This document shows, one piece after another, positions 1 through 8,385 of a stretch of DNA of 64,000 nt. This DNA is from Oscillospiraceae bacterium (GTDB lineage: Bacteria; Bacillota_A; Clostridia; Oscillospirales; Oscillospiraceae), in assembly GCA_017537045.1 (NCBI GenBank), contig JAFYLN010000060.1, positions 1 through 64,000 of the forward strand, in the 5' to 3' direction. The notes under the pieces are model-generated. The model ran no database searches and was not told where the DNA came from. It saw only the letters and a list, made by a program, of their open reading frames with translations. The position numbers were made by a program, and so were the translations under genes. Position 1 is the stretch's first letter. Every line of letters starts with the position of its first letter.

Positions 1-404
1 ATGGTCAGTTCAAAACGAACCTGATCGTTGCCCTTGCCGGTGCAGCCGTGGCAGATCGCATCGGCACCTTCCTTCAGTGCCACATCCACCAGACCCTTTG
101 CGATGCAGGGACGGGCATGGGAGGTGCCCAGCAGGTATTCCTCATAGATTGCACCGGCTTTCAGGCAGGGCATGATGTAATTATCCACATAGTCATCCGT
201 CAGATCCAGAACATACAGCTTGGATGCACCAGTCTTCAGAGCTTTCTCTTCCAGACCTTCCAGTTCGTCAGCCTGACCCACATTGCCGGAAACTGCGATG
301 ACTTCACAGTTGTTGTAATTTTCCTTCAGCCAGGGGATGATAATAGAGGTATCCAGACCTCCGGAGTAAGCCAGAACGACTTTTTTGATGTTTTCCTTTT
401 TCAT
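1..404 (-). CDS. argG: Argininosuccinate synthase, N-terminal part
   Basis: This is the first 134 codons of argininosuccinate synthase, which joins citrulline and aspartate using ATP in arginine synthesis. The rest lies beyond the left edge of the window. The protein begins [20 protein letters not shown]; the AYSGGLDTS stretch is the ATP-pyrophosphatase P-loop typical of ArgG. A second family stretch, [15 protein letters not shown], is read just before the window edge. The ATG at 404 follows a GGGAGG ribosome binding site. A consensus promoter and ArgR-like boxes lie upstream, which fits arginine repression. The identification is secure; only the length cannot be judged. Confidence 0.96.
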   Translation of the reverse strand, partial: MKKENIKKVVLAYSGGLDTSIIIPWLKENYNNCEVIAVSGNVGQADELEGLEEKALKTGASKLYVLDLTDDYVDNYIMPCLKAGAIYEEYLLGTSHARPCIAKGLVDVALKEGADAICHGCTGKGNDQVRFELT

Positions 405-444
405 AAATCAGAGCCTCCCGATTGGATATTTTTGTTATGTAGGG

Positions 445-473
445 ATTATACATCCCTATTCAATGAATGTCAA
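445..473 (-). promoter_or_regulatory. Consensus promoter of argG
   Basis: On the minus strand TTGACA (468-473) and TATAAT (445-450) are separated by exactly 17 bases, a perfect sigma-A-type promoter pointing at argG. The predicted leader is about 35 bases. Confidence 0.85.
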
Positions 474-479
474 CATTTA

Positions 480-545
480 TGCATAATTATACACCCTCTG
501 TATGGAATATTCATCATCTTTGCATAACACACATGCACCTGTGCA
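480..545. promoter_or_regulatory. Cluster of ArgR-like operator boxes
   Basis: TGCATAATTATACA at 480-493 matches the ARG box pattern TGnATwwwwATnCA completely and ends seven bases from the argG -35 hexamer. Two weaker relatives follow: TGTATGGAATATTCA at 499-513, and a palindrome with TGCAT and ATGCA arms at 521-537. Several boxes in a row are normal for hexameric ArgR. No argR gene is seen in the window, so regulation is inferred from the motif alone. Confidence 0.6.
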
Positions 546-805
546 TTTCCTTTTGTGCACAATGACCATTACATCATGAAAGAATATTCGCCGGAATTCT
601 GATGACGCAAAAAACTGCGGCCGTACACCGGAATTCGTCATCGAAATCTTCGCGAAATCGTCCTGCAACAGGCTTTCACCAGCTCTTTTCTGCGCTTCAT
701 GTAATTTTCCTTTTCTGGCAAGGAATTTATTTTCACATACATCGTACAAATTTTTCAGCGTTCTGCATAAAAATGCGAAAAGCAACGGATTGTTTGTAAA
801 AAACC
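546..805. other. Intergenic stretch with no recognised gene
   Basis: No coding pattern with a plausible start and ribosome binding site was found here on either strand. It contains two copies of CCGGAATTC (591-599 and 628-636) and a 7-base inverted repeat, GATGACG with CGTCATC. Neither forms a convincing terminator or riboswitch. Confidence 0.4.
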
Positions 806-835
806 TTGAATACAGCAGGAACGCTGTGCTATAAT
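806..835 (+). promoter_or_regulatory. Promoter of the RpiR-type regulator gene
   Basis: TTGAAT (806-811) and TATAAT (830-835) are 18 bases apart. The spacer holds the inverted repeat ACAGC-N6-GCTGT, which could be an operator, for instance for autoregulation. That role is a guess. Confidence 0.7.
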
Positions 836-902
836 GTTTCAAAAATATGCTACCATATGTACATTTATTTCAAAAAGTTTCCTGAAAAAGGAGAATTTCC
901 AG

Positions 903-1784
903 ATGACAGCCATCGAATTACGCGTACGCAGTATTTATGACTCCTTAAGCACCGCCGAGAAGAAAGTCGCGGACTATTTTCTGAATAATGTGGAAAGTGT
1001 ATTCAGTCTGCCCATTGCCCAACTGGCACAGGAGGCCTGTGTCAGCAAAGTGACGTGGGTTCGCTTCTGCAAGGCCATCGGTTTTGACGGGTTGAAGGAT
1101 CTGAAAAAGGTTTTGTTCGCCCAGATGCATAAGATCGCAGACCAGAATACGTCAGAGCCTTTTTCAGATGTGCGGGAGGTCGTCAACACAAAAATGCTGA
1201 TCGAAGGTATCAGGCAGAACAGCATACAGGCCATTTCCGACACCGCAGCCATGCTGGATCCCAAATCCCTCGAAGCAGCAGCCACCACGATCGTAAATGC
1301 AAAAACTGTACGGATCTTCGGTGTGGGTGCCTCCGGTATCGTTGGCGAGGACCTGCACAGCAAGCTGATGCGCATTAACAAGCACAGCTATTTCAGCACC
1401 GACCCGCACACCCAACTGACCTATGCCGCCAATATGACCGCCGAAGATGCAGCAGTCCTGATCTCCATGTCTGGAAAAACAAAGGAGATTCTGGAAATTC
1501 TGGCACTGGCCAGACAAAGCCGGACGCCCACGATCGCTCTGACCAAATACAGCAAAACACCGCTGGCGCTGAATGCGGACACTACATTATATATTTCCGC
1601 GCCGGAAATTTCCAAGCGAAGCGGTGCCATGAGCAGCCGGTTGGCGCAGCTGATGGTGATCGATGCCCTGTTCACAGCCACAGCCCATATGGACTACGAC
1701 ACCATTGCCGTCAGTCTGGAGCGAAGCCGGGAAAGCACCAACTCCCACCGGATCGATACGGACGAAGCTTACGAATTCCTATAA
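903..1784 (+). CDS. MurR/RpiR family transcriptional regulator
   Basis: This 293-residue regulator has the RpiR layout: an N-terminal helix-turn-helix (about residues 1-77, with a VSKVTWVRFCKAIGFDG recognition region) and a C-terminal SIS sugar-phosphate domain (about 105-270, with GVGASGIVGEDL and ISMSGKTKEILEI). RpiR proteins sense phosphosugars and usually control adjacent sugar genes. Here the likely targets are the neighbouring amino-sugar genes, and MurNAc-6-phosphate or GlcNAc-6-phosphate is a plausible ligand by analogy with MurR. I chose the ATG at 903 because GGAG lies just upstream. An upstream in-frame ATG at 834 falls inside the promoter -10 region. A strong terminator follows. 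Confidence 0.92.
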   Translation: MTAIELRVRSIYDSLSTAEKKVADYFLNNVESVFSLPIAQLAQEACVSKVTWVRFCKAIGFDGLKDLKKVLFAQMHKIADQNTSEPFSDVREVVNTKMLIEGIRQNSIQAISDTAAMLDPKSLEAAATTIVNAKTVRIFGVGASGIVGEDLHSKLMRINKHSYFSTDPHTQLTYAANMTAEDAAVLISMSGKTKEILEILALARQSRTPTIALTKYSKTPLALNADTTLYISAPEISKRSGAMSSRLAQLMVIDALFTATAHMDYDTIAVSLERSRESTNSHRIDTDEAYEFL

Positions 1785-1795
1785 TTTGACGCAGA

Positions 1796-1829
1796 AACCG
1801 CGCTGAAAAGCTTTTCAGCGCGGTTTTTA
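1796..1829 (+). terminator. Intrinsic terminator after the RpiR-type regulator
   Basis: A perfect palindrome with the centre CTGAAAAGCTTTTCAG and GC-rich arms (1796-1825) is followed by a run of T. It lies between convergent genes and may also work on the minus strand. Confidence 0.85.
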
Positions 1830-1848
1830 TGCATTTTGAAACAGGCAA

Positions 1849-2721
1849 TCAGCCCTTAACACCGCCAATGGTCAGACCCTTCACAAAATACTTGGACAGG
1901 AACGGATACAGTACAATGATCGGAACAGAGGAGGTGACGATAACCGCACACTTCATAGCGATGGAAACGGTGTCGGCCTCGTTGCCGGCGCTGCCCACAT
2001 CCATCTGCATGGTGCCTACCACCAGATTACGCAGGATCATCATAACGGGATACTTTGCGCTCTTGACATAGATCAGCGCATTGAACCAGTCGTTCCAGAA
2101 ATAGACGGCGTAATACAGTGTAATCGTGGCCAGAGCCGGAATGGACAGGGGCAGGAAAATATTGCGCATAATACCGAAGTAGCCCATACCGTCGATCAGA
2201 GCCGCTTCCTCCAGTTCATGGGGAACCGTCTTGAAGAAGTTGATCAGCACGATCAGGTTGAAGGTATTGATTGCCGAGGGAAGCAGGATTGCCCAGACTG
2301 TATTGGTCAGCTTCAGGGAGTTTACCAGCAGGAATTTGGGGATCAGGCCGCCGCTGAAAAACATGGTGATGATGACCAGTTTCATGAAAAACGTATGTCC
2401 CTTCAGTCTGGGGTGTGCCAACGGGAACGCCATCAGGGTCGTCATGACCAGACAGATTCCTGTACCGGCAACAGTGTAGAAAATGGTATTGCCGTAAGAG
2501 CGCAGGAAGTTGGGATACTCAATGATTTTTACATAAGCATTGAGTGTAAAATCCTTGGGCCACAGGAACACTTCGCCATTGGTCAAAGGCTTGGGGCCGG
2601 AAAAAGAGGCGGACAAAACGTAAATAAAGGGTACCAGACAAACCACCAGAACCAGCACCACCAGCAGAATGACGATGGTATCAAAGATCACATTCTCTTT
2701 GCTGCGATAATACTTTGCCAT
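1849..2721 (-). CDS. Carbohydrate ABC transporter permease, LplC type
   Basis: This 290-residue membrane protein is one of the two permease subunits of a CUT1-type importer. It has about six membrane segments, the first at residues 13-36, and the conserved cytoplasmic EAA loop (EEAALIDGMGYFGIMRN) that docks the ATPase. The ending YFVKGLTIGGVKG is typical of LplC/YtcP-like permeases. It lies 12 bases after the partner permease and is the last gene of the minus-strand operon of binding protein, permease and permease. No ATPase gene is present, so a shared MsmX-type ATPase is likely. The substrate is unknown; the setting suggests a cell-wall oligosaccharide or muropeptide sugar. Confidence 0.93.
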   Translation of the reverse strand: MAKYYRSKENVIFDTIVILLVVLVLVVCLVPFIYVLSASFSGPKPLTNGEVFLWPKDFTLNAYVKIIEYPNFLRSYGNTIFYTVAGTGICLVMTTLMAFPLAHPRLKGHTFFMKLVIITMFFSGGLIPKFLLVNSLKLTNTVWAILLPSAINTFNLIVLINFFKTVPHELEEAALIDGMGYFGIMRNIFLPLSIPALATITLYYAVYFWNDWFNALIYVKSAKYPVMMILRNLVVGTMQMDVGSAGNEADTVSIAMKCAVIVTSSVPIIVLYPFLSKYFVKGLTIGGVKG

Positions 2722-2733
2722 GATTCGCCCTCC

Positions 2734-3681
2734 TTAGTAAATGCCTTCGCCGGTGGTCTTCTTGCTGATGTAGTTAGACAGCGACACCAGAATCAGACCC
2801 ACAACACCGGTAAAAAGGCCGATGGCGGTGGCGTAAGAATAGTTGGAGTTTCTCAGACCCGTTCTATAGGTCAGGGTGTCCAGAATATCGGAAACACCGG
2901 CGTTGATGGGTGTGTACATCAGCAGAACCTTTTCAAAGCCCAGCGCCAGAATGCTGCCAACGTTCAGAATCAGCATGACCATGATGGTGGGCAGAATGCA
3001 GGGAATCGTCACATGCCAGATTCGCTGCAGGCGGGATGCACCATCGAGTTCGGCAGCCTCGTACAGATCGGGATTGATGCCGGTAATAGCTGCAAGGAAG
3101 ATGATGGCATTCCAACCGGTAAACTGCCATGCTTCCGAGAAAATGTAAACAGGCCGGAACCATTCCGCTTCATTCATAAAGTAGATCGGTTCGATTCCAA
3201 ATTCCTTCAGCAGCATATTCAGGAAGCCGGAGCTGGGGGAGAGAAATTCATTCAGGATGGCAATGACGACCACCGTAGAAATGAATCTGGGAATATAGGA
3301 AGCCGTCTGGGCAAACTTCTTAAAAGGTTCCCAGCGGAGTTCATTCAAAACAATTGCAAAAATAATGGGGATCGGGAAATTGACTGCCAGATTGGAAATC
3401 GACAGAACCAGTGTGTTCTTAAAGGCTTTCCAGAACACAGGATCTTTCAGAAAGCGTTCAACATAACGCGTGGTCCATTCAACGCCAAACATACCCTTAC
3501 CGGGCACATAGCGGCGGAACGCAAGCACATTACCTACCATGGGCAGATAACGGAAAATGATATAGTAAGCAACCGGAAGTGCCAGCATGGCATACATGAC
3601 CCAGTATTGCTTCCAATAAGCGATCCGTTTTGCTTTTTTCTGCTCCCGGAGCCGCTCATTTTGTGCCTTTGCACTGCGCAT
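2734..3681 (-). CDS. Carbohydrate ABC transporter permease, LplB type
   Basis: This 315-residue permease pairs with the next gene to form the membrane channel of a CUT1-type importer. It has an N-terminal basic stretch, a first membrane segment around residue 30, and an EAA loop reading YEAAELDGASRLQRIWHVTI. The start at 3681 (MRSAKAQ) is preferred because AAGGGAGG lies seven bases upstream; a longer reading would begin inside that leader. A hairpin lies between the binding-protein gene and this one. Such a hairpin can keep permease levels below those of the binding protein. Confidence 0.93.
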   Translation of the reverse strand: MRSAKAQNERLREQKKAKRIAYWKQYWVMYAMLALPVAYYIIFRYLPMVGNVLAFRRYVPGKGMFGVEWTTRYVERFLKDPVFWKAFKNTLVLSISNLAVNFPIPIIFAIVLNELRWEPFKKFAQTASYIPRFISTVVVIAILNEFLSPSSGFLNMLLKEFGIEPIYFMNEAEWFRPVYIFSEAWQFTGWNAIIFLAAITGINPDLYEAAELDGASRLQRIWHVTIPCILPTIMVMLILNVGSILALGFEKVLLMYTPINAGVSDILDTLTYRTGLRNSNYSYATAIGLFTGVVGLILVSLSNYISKKTTGEGIY

Positions 3682-3720
3682 AACAAAACCTCCCTTACAC
3701 ACGGGAAACTCAAAAATAGG

Positions 3721-3752
3721 AAAAAGATGGGGGTGGGCAGCCCACCCCCATC
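3721..3752 (-). terminator. Hairpin between the binding-protein and permease genes
   Basis: The arms GATGGGGGTGGG and CCCACCCCCATC (3726-3752, three-base loop) are perfect. On the minus strand they are followed by five T, so this is an intrinsic terminator. Because the permease genes follow in the same direction, partial read-through is expected. Confidence 0.8.
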
Positions 3753-3789
3753 GGTGCGATTCAATCAGAATTGGTCACTCAGAAGAAAA

Positions 3790-5349
3790 TCAGCCCTGAT
3801 TGCGGTACTTGTTGTACAGATCCAGATACTCCTGCAGGCCTGCATCTTCCAGATCAGCGCAGTACTTATCCCAGACAGCATCATCATTTACATCCAGGTC
3901 GCCATAGACGAACTGCTCACGGCTGGTCTGAACCAGATCGAACATTGCGCCGCCGGACAGAATACCGGCTTCTTCAGCAGCAATATCATCGAACCAGGGT
4001 TCGGGAGCGAAGGTCTGGTTGGCACCCATCTCTGCAGCAGCAGCGTAGATTTCTGCATACTCTTCGTCAAACTTCAGCAGGGAGTACTCATCGGGCCACA
4101 CGCTCTGGAAACCAACAACGCCACAGCCGTAGTTCACTCTCAGATATGTGTTAATACCCTCGGGCGCATTCTTAACTGCATCAACGAACTCGATTTCGCC
4201 GTTAACGGTGTTGTAGGTAACGCCTTCCACGCCGATGCTCCAAATCTTGGCAGCTTCTTCGGAGAAGAACATCTTGTCGACTGCACGGACAACCTGCTCG
4301 AAGTCTTCACGCTCTGCAGCGGCAGCGGGGAACAGCAGGCCGCGGTAGGCCAGCTCACGGTTCTCGCCCAGTGCGCCTGCGGGGCCTTCCAGAGGCAGGT
4401 ACAGCTGCAGATCATAGCCTTCGATGTCGGAAGCAGCTTCCAGGCCGGCGATCTGGTCATAGTAAGCATAGGTGCAGATTGCAGCACCGGAGGTCATCTT
4501 CTGAGACCAGACATCGTCGGGAGATGCTTCGGGATCCAGCAGGCCTTCGTCAGCCAGCTTGTTCATAAACTGCAGGTACTCGCGGTAAACGTCAGAGGTA
4601 GCGGTGTTGTAGTATTCCTTATTCTCGTAGTCCCATGCAATGGAGCCGAGGTAGGGAGGCACCCAGAAACCAACGGGGCAGCCCCATGCGGGCATGATCA
4701 TACGATGGGTGATGTAGGGTTCCAGATAGTGAACCATGGGGTAAGAATCAGGATTCTGCTCCTTGTAAGCCTTCAGGATCTCATACAGATCGTCAAAGGT
4801 CTTGGGAGTCTCGAAGTTGTTGGCTTCCAGGAAGTCAGCACGCAGGATCAGACCGCCGTCATAACCCAGAGATTCATGCAGTGCGGGCATAATGTAGCGC
4901 TTGCCGTCTGCCAGCTTCAGGGAGTTGACCTGATCGGTCAGACCAAGCTTTTCAACCATGGCGTTGAAGTTGGGTGTCCACTCGGGATAATCGGAGATAG
5001 AAACCACGCCGCCGTTCATGCACAGGGAAGCCTTGGAGCCGTAAATCTCCTGGAACATGATGACATCGGGGCAATTTTCCTGCGTATCCAGAGCCAGATT
5101 GACAGGCGTGCTGTACTCACCCTCAGGGATTGCCTCGACGGTGACCTTAGCATTTGCCAGCTTGGCAGTCTCAGTCAGAGCCAGCCAGTCTTCCTTAAAG
5201 GGAGCAGTAGAGGAGTCGGGGTAGTAGATGGTGATCTCGACGGGGCCGTCGGAATCAGCGGTCTTTTCCTCAGAAGCGCCGCAGGCTGCCAGACCCAGAA
5301 TCATAACCAGTGCCAGAAGCATGGCCAGAGTCTTCTTGAACATTTTCAT
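3790..5349 (-). CDS. Extracellular sugar-binding lipoprotein of the first LplABC-type importer
   Basis: This 519-residue protein is the solute-binding partner of the two downstream permeases. It has a lipoprotein signal (residues 1-22, lipobox LAAC) and then a large type 1 periplasmic-binding fold of the LplA class. The start at 5349 has AGGAGG seven bases upstream; the longer frame upstream lacks such a site. It is first in a three-gene minus-strand operon behind a consensus promoter. The substrate cannot be read from the sequence. The surrounding NagZ, AnmK and MurQ genes make a peptidoglycan-derived sugar or peptide-sugar a reasonable guess. Confidence 0.92.
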   Translation of the reverse strand: MKMFKKTLAMLLALVMILGLAACGASEEKTADSDGPVEITIYYPDSSTAPFKEDWLALTETAKLANAKVTVEAIPEGEYSTPVNLALDTQENCPDVIMFQEIYGSKASLCMNGGVVSISDYPEWTPNFNAMVEKLGLTDQVNSLKLADGKRYIMPALHESLGYDGGLILRADFLEANNFETPKTFDDLYEILKAYKEQNPDSYPMVHYLEPYITHRMIMPAWGCPVGFWVPPYLGSIAWDYENKEYYNTATSDVYREYLQFMNKLADEGLLDPEASPDDVWSQKMTSGAAICTYAYYDQIAGLEAASDIEGYDLQLYLPLEGPAGALGENRELAYRGLLFPAAAAEREDFEQVVRAVDKMFFSEEAAKIWSIGVEGVTYNTVNGEIEFVDAVKNAPEGINTYLRVNYGCGVVGFQSVWPDEYSLLKFDEEYAEIYAAAAEMGANQTFAPEPWFDDIAAEEAGILSGGAMFDLVQTSREQFVYGDLDVNDDAVWDKYCADLEDAGLQEYLDLYNKYRNQG

Positions 5350-5450
5350 TCTATTTCCTCCTTGTTGTTGCCTGTAGGGCAATTTGAAACCGGTCTGAAA
5401 TTTTAATGACATTCTCTGCCACAAAATTTAGAACTTTGTTTCATGTCCTT

Positions 5451-5479
5451 ATCATACCGACAATTGTCTTTCTTGTCAA
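5451..5479 (-). promoter_or_regulatory. Promoter of the first ABC importer operon, with a palindrome in the spacer
   Basis: TTGACA (5474-5479) and TATGAT (5451-5456) on the minus strand are 17 bases apart. The spacer contains the perfect palindrome GACAATTGTC (5459-5468), in a place where a repressor would block polymerase. The leader is about 100 bases. Confidence 0.75.
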
Positions 5480-5595
5480 CTTCAAAACCTGCTGCAAACC
5501 ATCTTTTAGTAGGATTGCCCATCGGCCATCGGGATTTTTTGTTGAATTAACCAAATAACTTTTGAAGATTGCATGGCACAGGCCTGCGGCATTTC

Positions 5596-5624
5596 TTGAC
5601 AATTCCCCGCATGTGGGATATCAT
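5596..5624 (+). promoter_or_regulatory. Promoter of the serine hydrolase and DUF624 genes
   Basis: TTGACA (5596-5601) and TATCAT (5619-5624) are separated by 17 bases and point at the gene starting at 5675. This promoter is divergent from the importer promoter. Confidence 0.6.
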
Positions 5625-5674
5625 CAAATCAGCATCCCGTTTTCATGTCAAAATAACTCACAGGAGGTTGCAGG

Positions 5675-6721
5675 ATGGACGCATTTGACCGGGTACATCA
5701 ACTGATCCGTCAGGGACTGGAGCAGGGTGCTTACCCCTGCGCAGCACTGGCAATCGGCATTGAAGATACGCTTTACTTAAAAAGAACCTACGGTGCGTGC
5801 AGTGAAAACACGCTTTTTGATATTGCCAGCGTTTCCAAAATCCTCAGCCCCACCATGATCGCGCTGCGTTTTCTGGAAGATGGCTTGCTGCGGCTGTACG
5901 ACTGTGTCGGTGACTTTTTTCCCAATGCACCGTCTGACAAGCGTGGAATCACCATTGCGCAGCTGATGACCCATACCAGCGGCATTGCAGCCCATTTCCT
6001 TCTTTCCGATCACACTTCCGATCCCGAAGCGGCTGTTCGTGTAATCCTTGACCAGTCTCTGGTGCAGGCACCCGGCGGCGATCCGGTCTACTCCTGCATG
6101 GGCTATATTCTTCTTGGCAAAATTCTGGAGAAAACCGGCGGTGCGCCGCTGGATGTTCTGGCGCAGAAATATGTTTTCGATCCGCTGGATATGAAGCATA
6201 CCACCTATCATCCCGCAGGTGATATTGCCCCTACAGAGAAGGATCCTGCCACAGGCAAGCTGCTTCAGGGGATCGTCCACGATGAAAATGCCCGTTTCCT
6301 CGGAGGAATTTCTGCGAATGCCGGTGTATTCAGTGATCTGAATGACATGGCGGCCTTTGCAAAAATGCTGGCCTGCGGTGGCAAACGGAACGATGGTACT
6401 GTATACCTGTCCCCTGCCACGCTCCGCGCCGCGCTGATTAACCGTACACCCGATTCTGCCGGGGAATTTCGCGGTCTGGGCTTCAATCTGGCAGGAAGCC
6501 CCAGAAATTTTCTGGGTGACCTGATGAGCCGGCGCGCCTATGGCCACACCGGCTTTACCGGAACCAGCATTGCCATTGATCCCGATACCGGTCTTTGGGT
6601 GGTACTGCTGACCAACCGCGTCTGCCCAACCCGGGAAAATACTGCGCTGGTGCGGATGCGTTCTCTGGTGCATAACGCCGCCGCTGCGGAAGCCAGCCGC
6701 CTGCCGGGTCGCGGCAAATAA
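5675..6721 (+). CDS. Beta-lactamase-fold serine hydrolase
   Basis: This 348-residue protein belongs to the class C beta-lactamase/esterase/D,D-peptidase superfamily. The nucleophile motif SVSK is at residues 52-55, the tyrosine motif is YSC at 139-141, and a KTG-equivalent HTG lies in YGHTGFTG near the C terminus. No signal peptide is visible, so it is probably cytoplasmic. The third residue of the tyrosine motif is Cys where Asn is usual. The start has AGGAGG upstream. Its place among MurNAc/GlcNAc genes suggests it acts on a peptide or ester bond of recycled wall fragments. The substrate is not known. Confidence 0.88.
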   Translation: MDAFDRVHQLIRQGLEQGAYPCAALAIGIEDTLYLKRTYGACSENTLFDIASVSKILSPTMIALRFLEDGLLRLYDCVGDFFPNAPSDKRGITIAQLMTHTSGIAAHFLLSDHTSDPEAAVRVILDQSLVQAPGGDPVYSCMGYILLGKILEKTGGAPLDVLAQKYVFDPLDMKHTTYHPAGDIAPTEKDPATGKLLQGIVHDENARFLGGISANAGVFSDLNDMAAFAKMLACGGKRNDGTVYLSPATLRAALINRTPDSAGEFRGLGFNLAGSPRNFLGDLMSRRAYGHTGFTGTSIAIDPDTGLWVVLLTNRVCPTRENTALVRMRSLVHNAAAAEASRLPGRGK

Positions 6722-6738
6722 GAGACAGGAGCTTTTCT

Positions 6739-7347
6739 ATGAAATTCTTTTCCCCGGATTCCAAATTCGCGCAGGTCATGACCTCCGTGGGCGAAATGAT
6801 GCTGCTCAATGCCTGCTGGATTCTTGCCAGCCTTCCGCTGGTGACGCTGGGTGCCGCCAGCACCGCCATGTACACCATCTTGGGTCGGCGTTTACGGCAG
6901 GAGGGCAGCGGCACCATCGTTCCCTTTTTCAAGGCATGGCGCAGCAATCTGAAAACCGCTTCCCTGTTTTTTCTTGCACAGGTCTTTGTCACCTGCAGTC
7001 TGGGCATGATCCAATTTCTTCCGCTGCCCGCTTTTTTGAAATTAGTTGCCGCAATTCTGCTGGTTCTGGTATCGCTGGTGTTTTCCATCATCTATCCCCA
7101 GATTGCCCGGTTCCGGAACCGCTGGCTCGCCTATCTGAAAAATGCCCTGATCCTGCTGATTTCAAAATTTGGTTGGGTGCTGCTGCATTTTCTGCTGCGC
7201 CTATCGCCCCTTCTCTTTTTTCTGATCGCGCCGGTGGATTTCCTCCGCTTCGGTTTTATCTGGCTCCTCTTCGGTTTTTCCGGACTTTTCTACCTGTCTG
7301 CGCGGATCATGCGCAAAGTTTTGCTTCCGCTGGAAAATATGCGGTAA
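6739..7347 (+). CDS. DUF624 (YesL-like) membrane protein
   Basis: This 202-residue protein has about five hydrophobic segments and the usual YesL/DUF624 opening, with a segment reading LNACWILASLPLVTLGAASTAMY. Members of this family are commonly found beside LplABC/YesOPQ sugar importers, as here, but their role is unsettled; an accessory transport role is often assumed. It lies 17 bases after the serine hydrolase gene, so the two are probably co-transcribed. A second family member lies at 44002-44628. Confidence 0.88.
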   Translation: MKFFSPDSKFAQVMTSVGEMMLLNACWILASLPLVTLGAASTAMYTILGRRLRQEGSGTIVPFFKAWRSNLKTASLFFLAQVFVTCSLGMIQFLPLPAFLKLVAAILLVLVSLVFSIIYPQIARFRNRWLAYLKNALILLISKFGWVLLHFLLRLSPLLFFLIAPVDFLRFGFIWLLFGFSGLFYLSARIMRKVLLPLENMR

Positions 7348-7458
7348 ATTGATGCTTGCCGTACCGTTATGGTTCTGAATGATCACCCCTGCGGATCGGC
7401 AGCATTGTATCGTCCATCGGCCGGTCAAACGGAATGATAAGCTGAAATTCAAACAGCA

Positions 7459-7498
7459 AACCAGGGTCTGCCGCAATTGCAGCAGACCCTGGTTTATT
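7459..7498. terminator. Bidirectional terminator between the DUF624 and kinase genes
   Basis: The 13-base arms AACCAGGGTCTGC and GCAGACCCTGGTT (7459-7471 and 7482-7494) sit between convergent genes. The plus-strand side is followed by TTATTTA. Confidence 0.75.
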
Positions 7499-8376
7499 TA
7501 CGTCAACTCCCATGCCATCTGGGCTGCGCCCCACAGTGCATCATGCTCTGCACAAACCACAGTGCCCAGAGCGGACAGCCGCTGCACCACCGCTCTGCGG
7601 TAGGGATTTTCCGGCGCGATCAACCCACCCAGCAGTGCGATTCGGCACTGGGGCATATCCAGCTTCCTCTGCACAGCCATAACCATCTGTGCCAGTTCTT
7701 CCGCACCCTGAAAAAGAATATGCTGCGCGGCTTGATCTCCCTGCTGTGCCTGCTCCAGCGCAATGGCAGCAAATTGTGCAATGGCCGCTTTGTCCGTTTC
7801 CGGTGCGTAGACAAAGGGAACAATACGTTCTGCACCGCCCTCCAAACGGCGGCACACGGCGTCAAGAATACCGGAATGGTTGATCCGGCCATCGGCGCAC
7901 CGGACGGCACAGCCCAGTACATCCCGTCCCAGTGCATAGCCACTTCCGCCATCATCGATCAGATGTCCGAACCCGCCACTGCGGGCTGTTTGACCTTCGG
8001 CATTTTTCCCGAAGCAAATGGAGCCCGTACCGGCGATCAGCACCACGCCTGCCCCATCCATGGCGCCCCGCAGGGCGATCTCCTGATCGCCGCAGAGCAT
8101 CCATTTTCCTGAAAAGCCCACTTTTTTCAATTCTTCAGCCAGAATTTTCTTTGTGGCGGGATTAGAAACACCGGCACCGCCAATGCAGATCCGGCTGCAA
8201 TCTGCCATGGTACCGCACCAGAGGAATACCTCCTGCAGCAACGTACGAAAGGCAGCTTCCCCGATGGCATTGATATTAAAAGGGCCGAATTCTCTGCGGC
8301 AGACTGGCCGGTTCTCCATGTCCCGAAGTTCGATCCGGGTATGGGTGCCGCCGCCATCAATTCCTGCAATAAACAT
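7498..8376 (-). CDS. BadF/BadG-type amino-sugar kinase (GlcNAc/MurNAc kinase-like)
   Basis: This 292-residue kinase belongs to the BadF/BadG/BcrA/BcrD ATPase family, which includes N-acetylglucosamine kinases and the MurNAc/GlcNAc kinase MurK of Clostridium. It begins with the ATP-binding GIDGGGTHTRIEL; GGAGVSNP and the adenosine-binding LIAGTGSICFG and GGSGYALGRDVLG follow. It lies 9 bases after the GH3 glucosaminidase gene. The natural reading is that it phosphorylates the GlcNAc or MurNAc that enzyme releases, feeding MurQ. GAGGTG lies upstream of the ATG. Family assignment is firm; the choice between MurNAc and GlcNAc is not. Confidence 0.88.
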   Translation of the reverse strand: MFIAGIDGGGTHTRIELRDMENRPVCRREFGPFNINAIGEAAFRTLLQEVFLWCGTMADCSRICIGGAGVSNPATKKILAEELKKVGFSGKWMLCGDQEIALRGAMDGAGVVLIAGTGSICFGKNAEGQTARSGGFGHLIDDGGSGYALGRDVLGCAVRCADGRINHSGILDAVCRRLEGGAERIVPFVYAPETDKAAIAQFAAIALEQAQQGDQAAQHILFQGAEELAQMVMAVQRKLDMPQCRIALLGGLIAPENPYRRAVVQRLSALGTVVCAEHDALWGAAQMAWELT

Positions 8377-8385
8377 GGTCTCACC

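Noticed and set aside
477..842. Open frame of 121 codons upstream of the RpiR-type regulator on the minus strand
   Set aside because: It covers the ArgR box cluster and the regulator's own promoter, has no ribosome binding site and no family match.
2218..5406. A 1062-codon open frame on the plus strand
   Set aside because: It lies opposite two permease genes and a binding-protein gene, all with good ribosome binding sites and clear families. Its translation has no recognisable domain and unusual His/Gln/Gly-rich composition, as expected of an antisense shadow.
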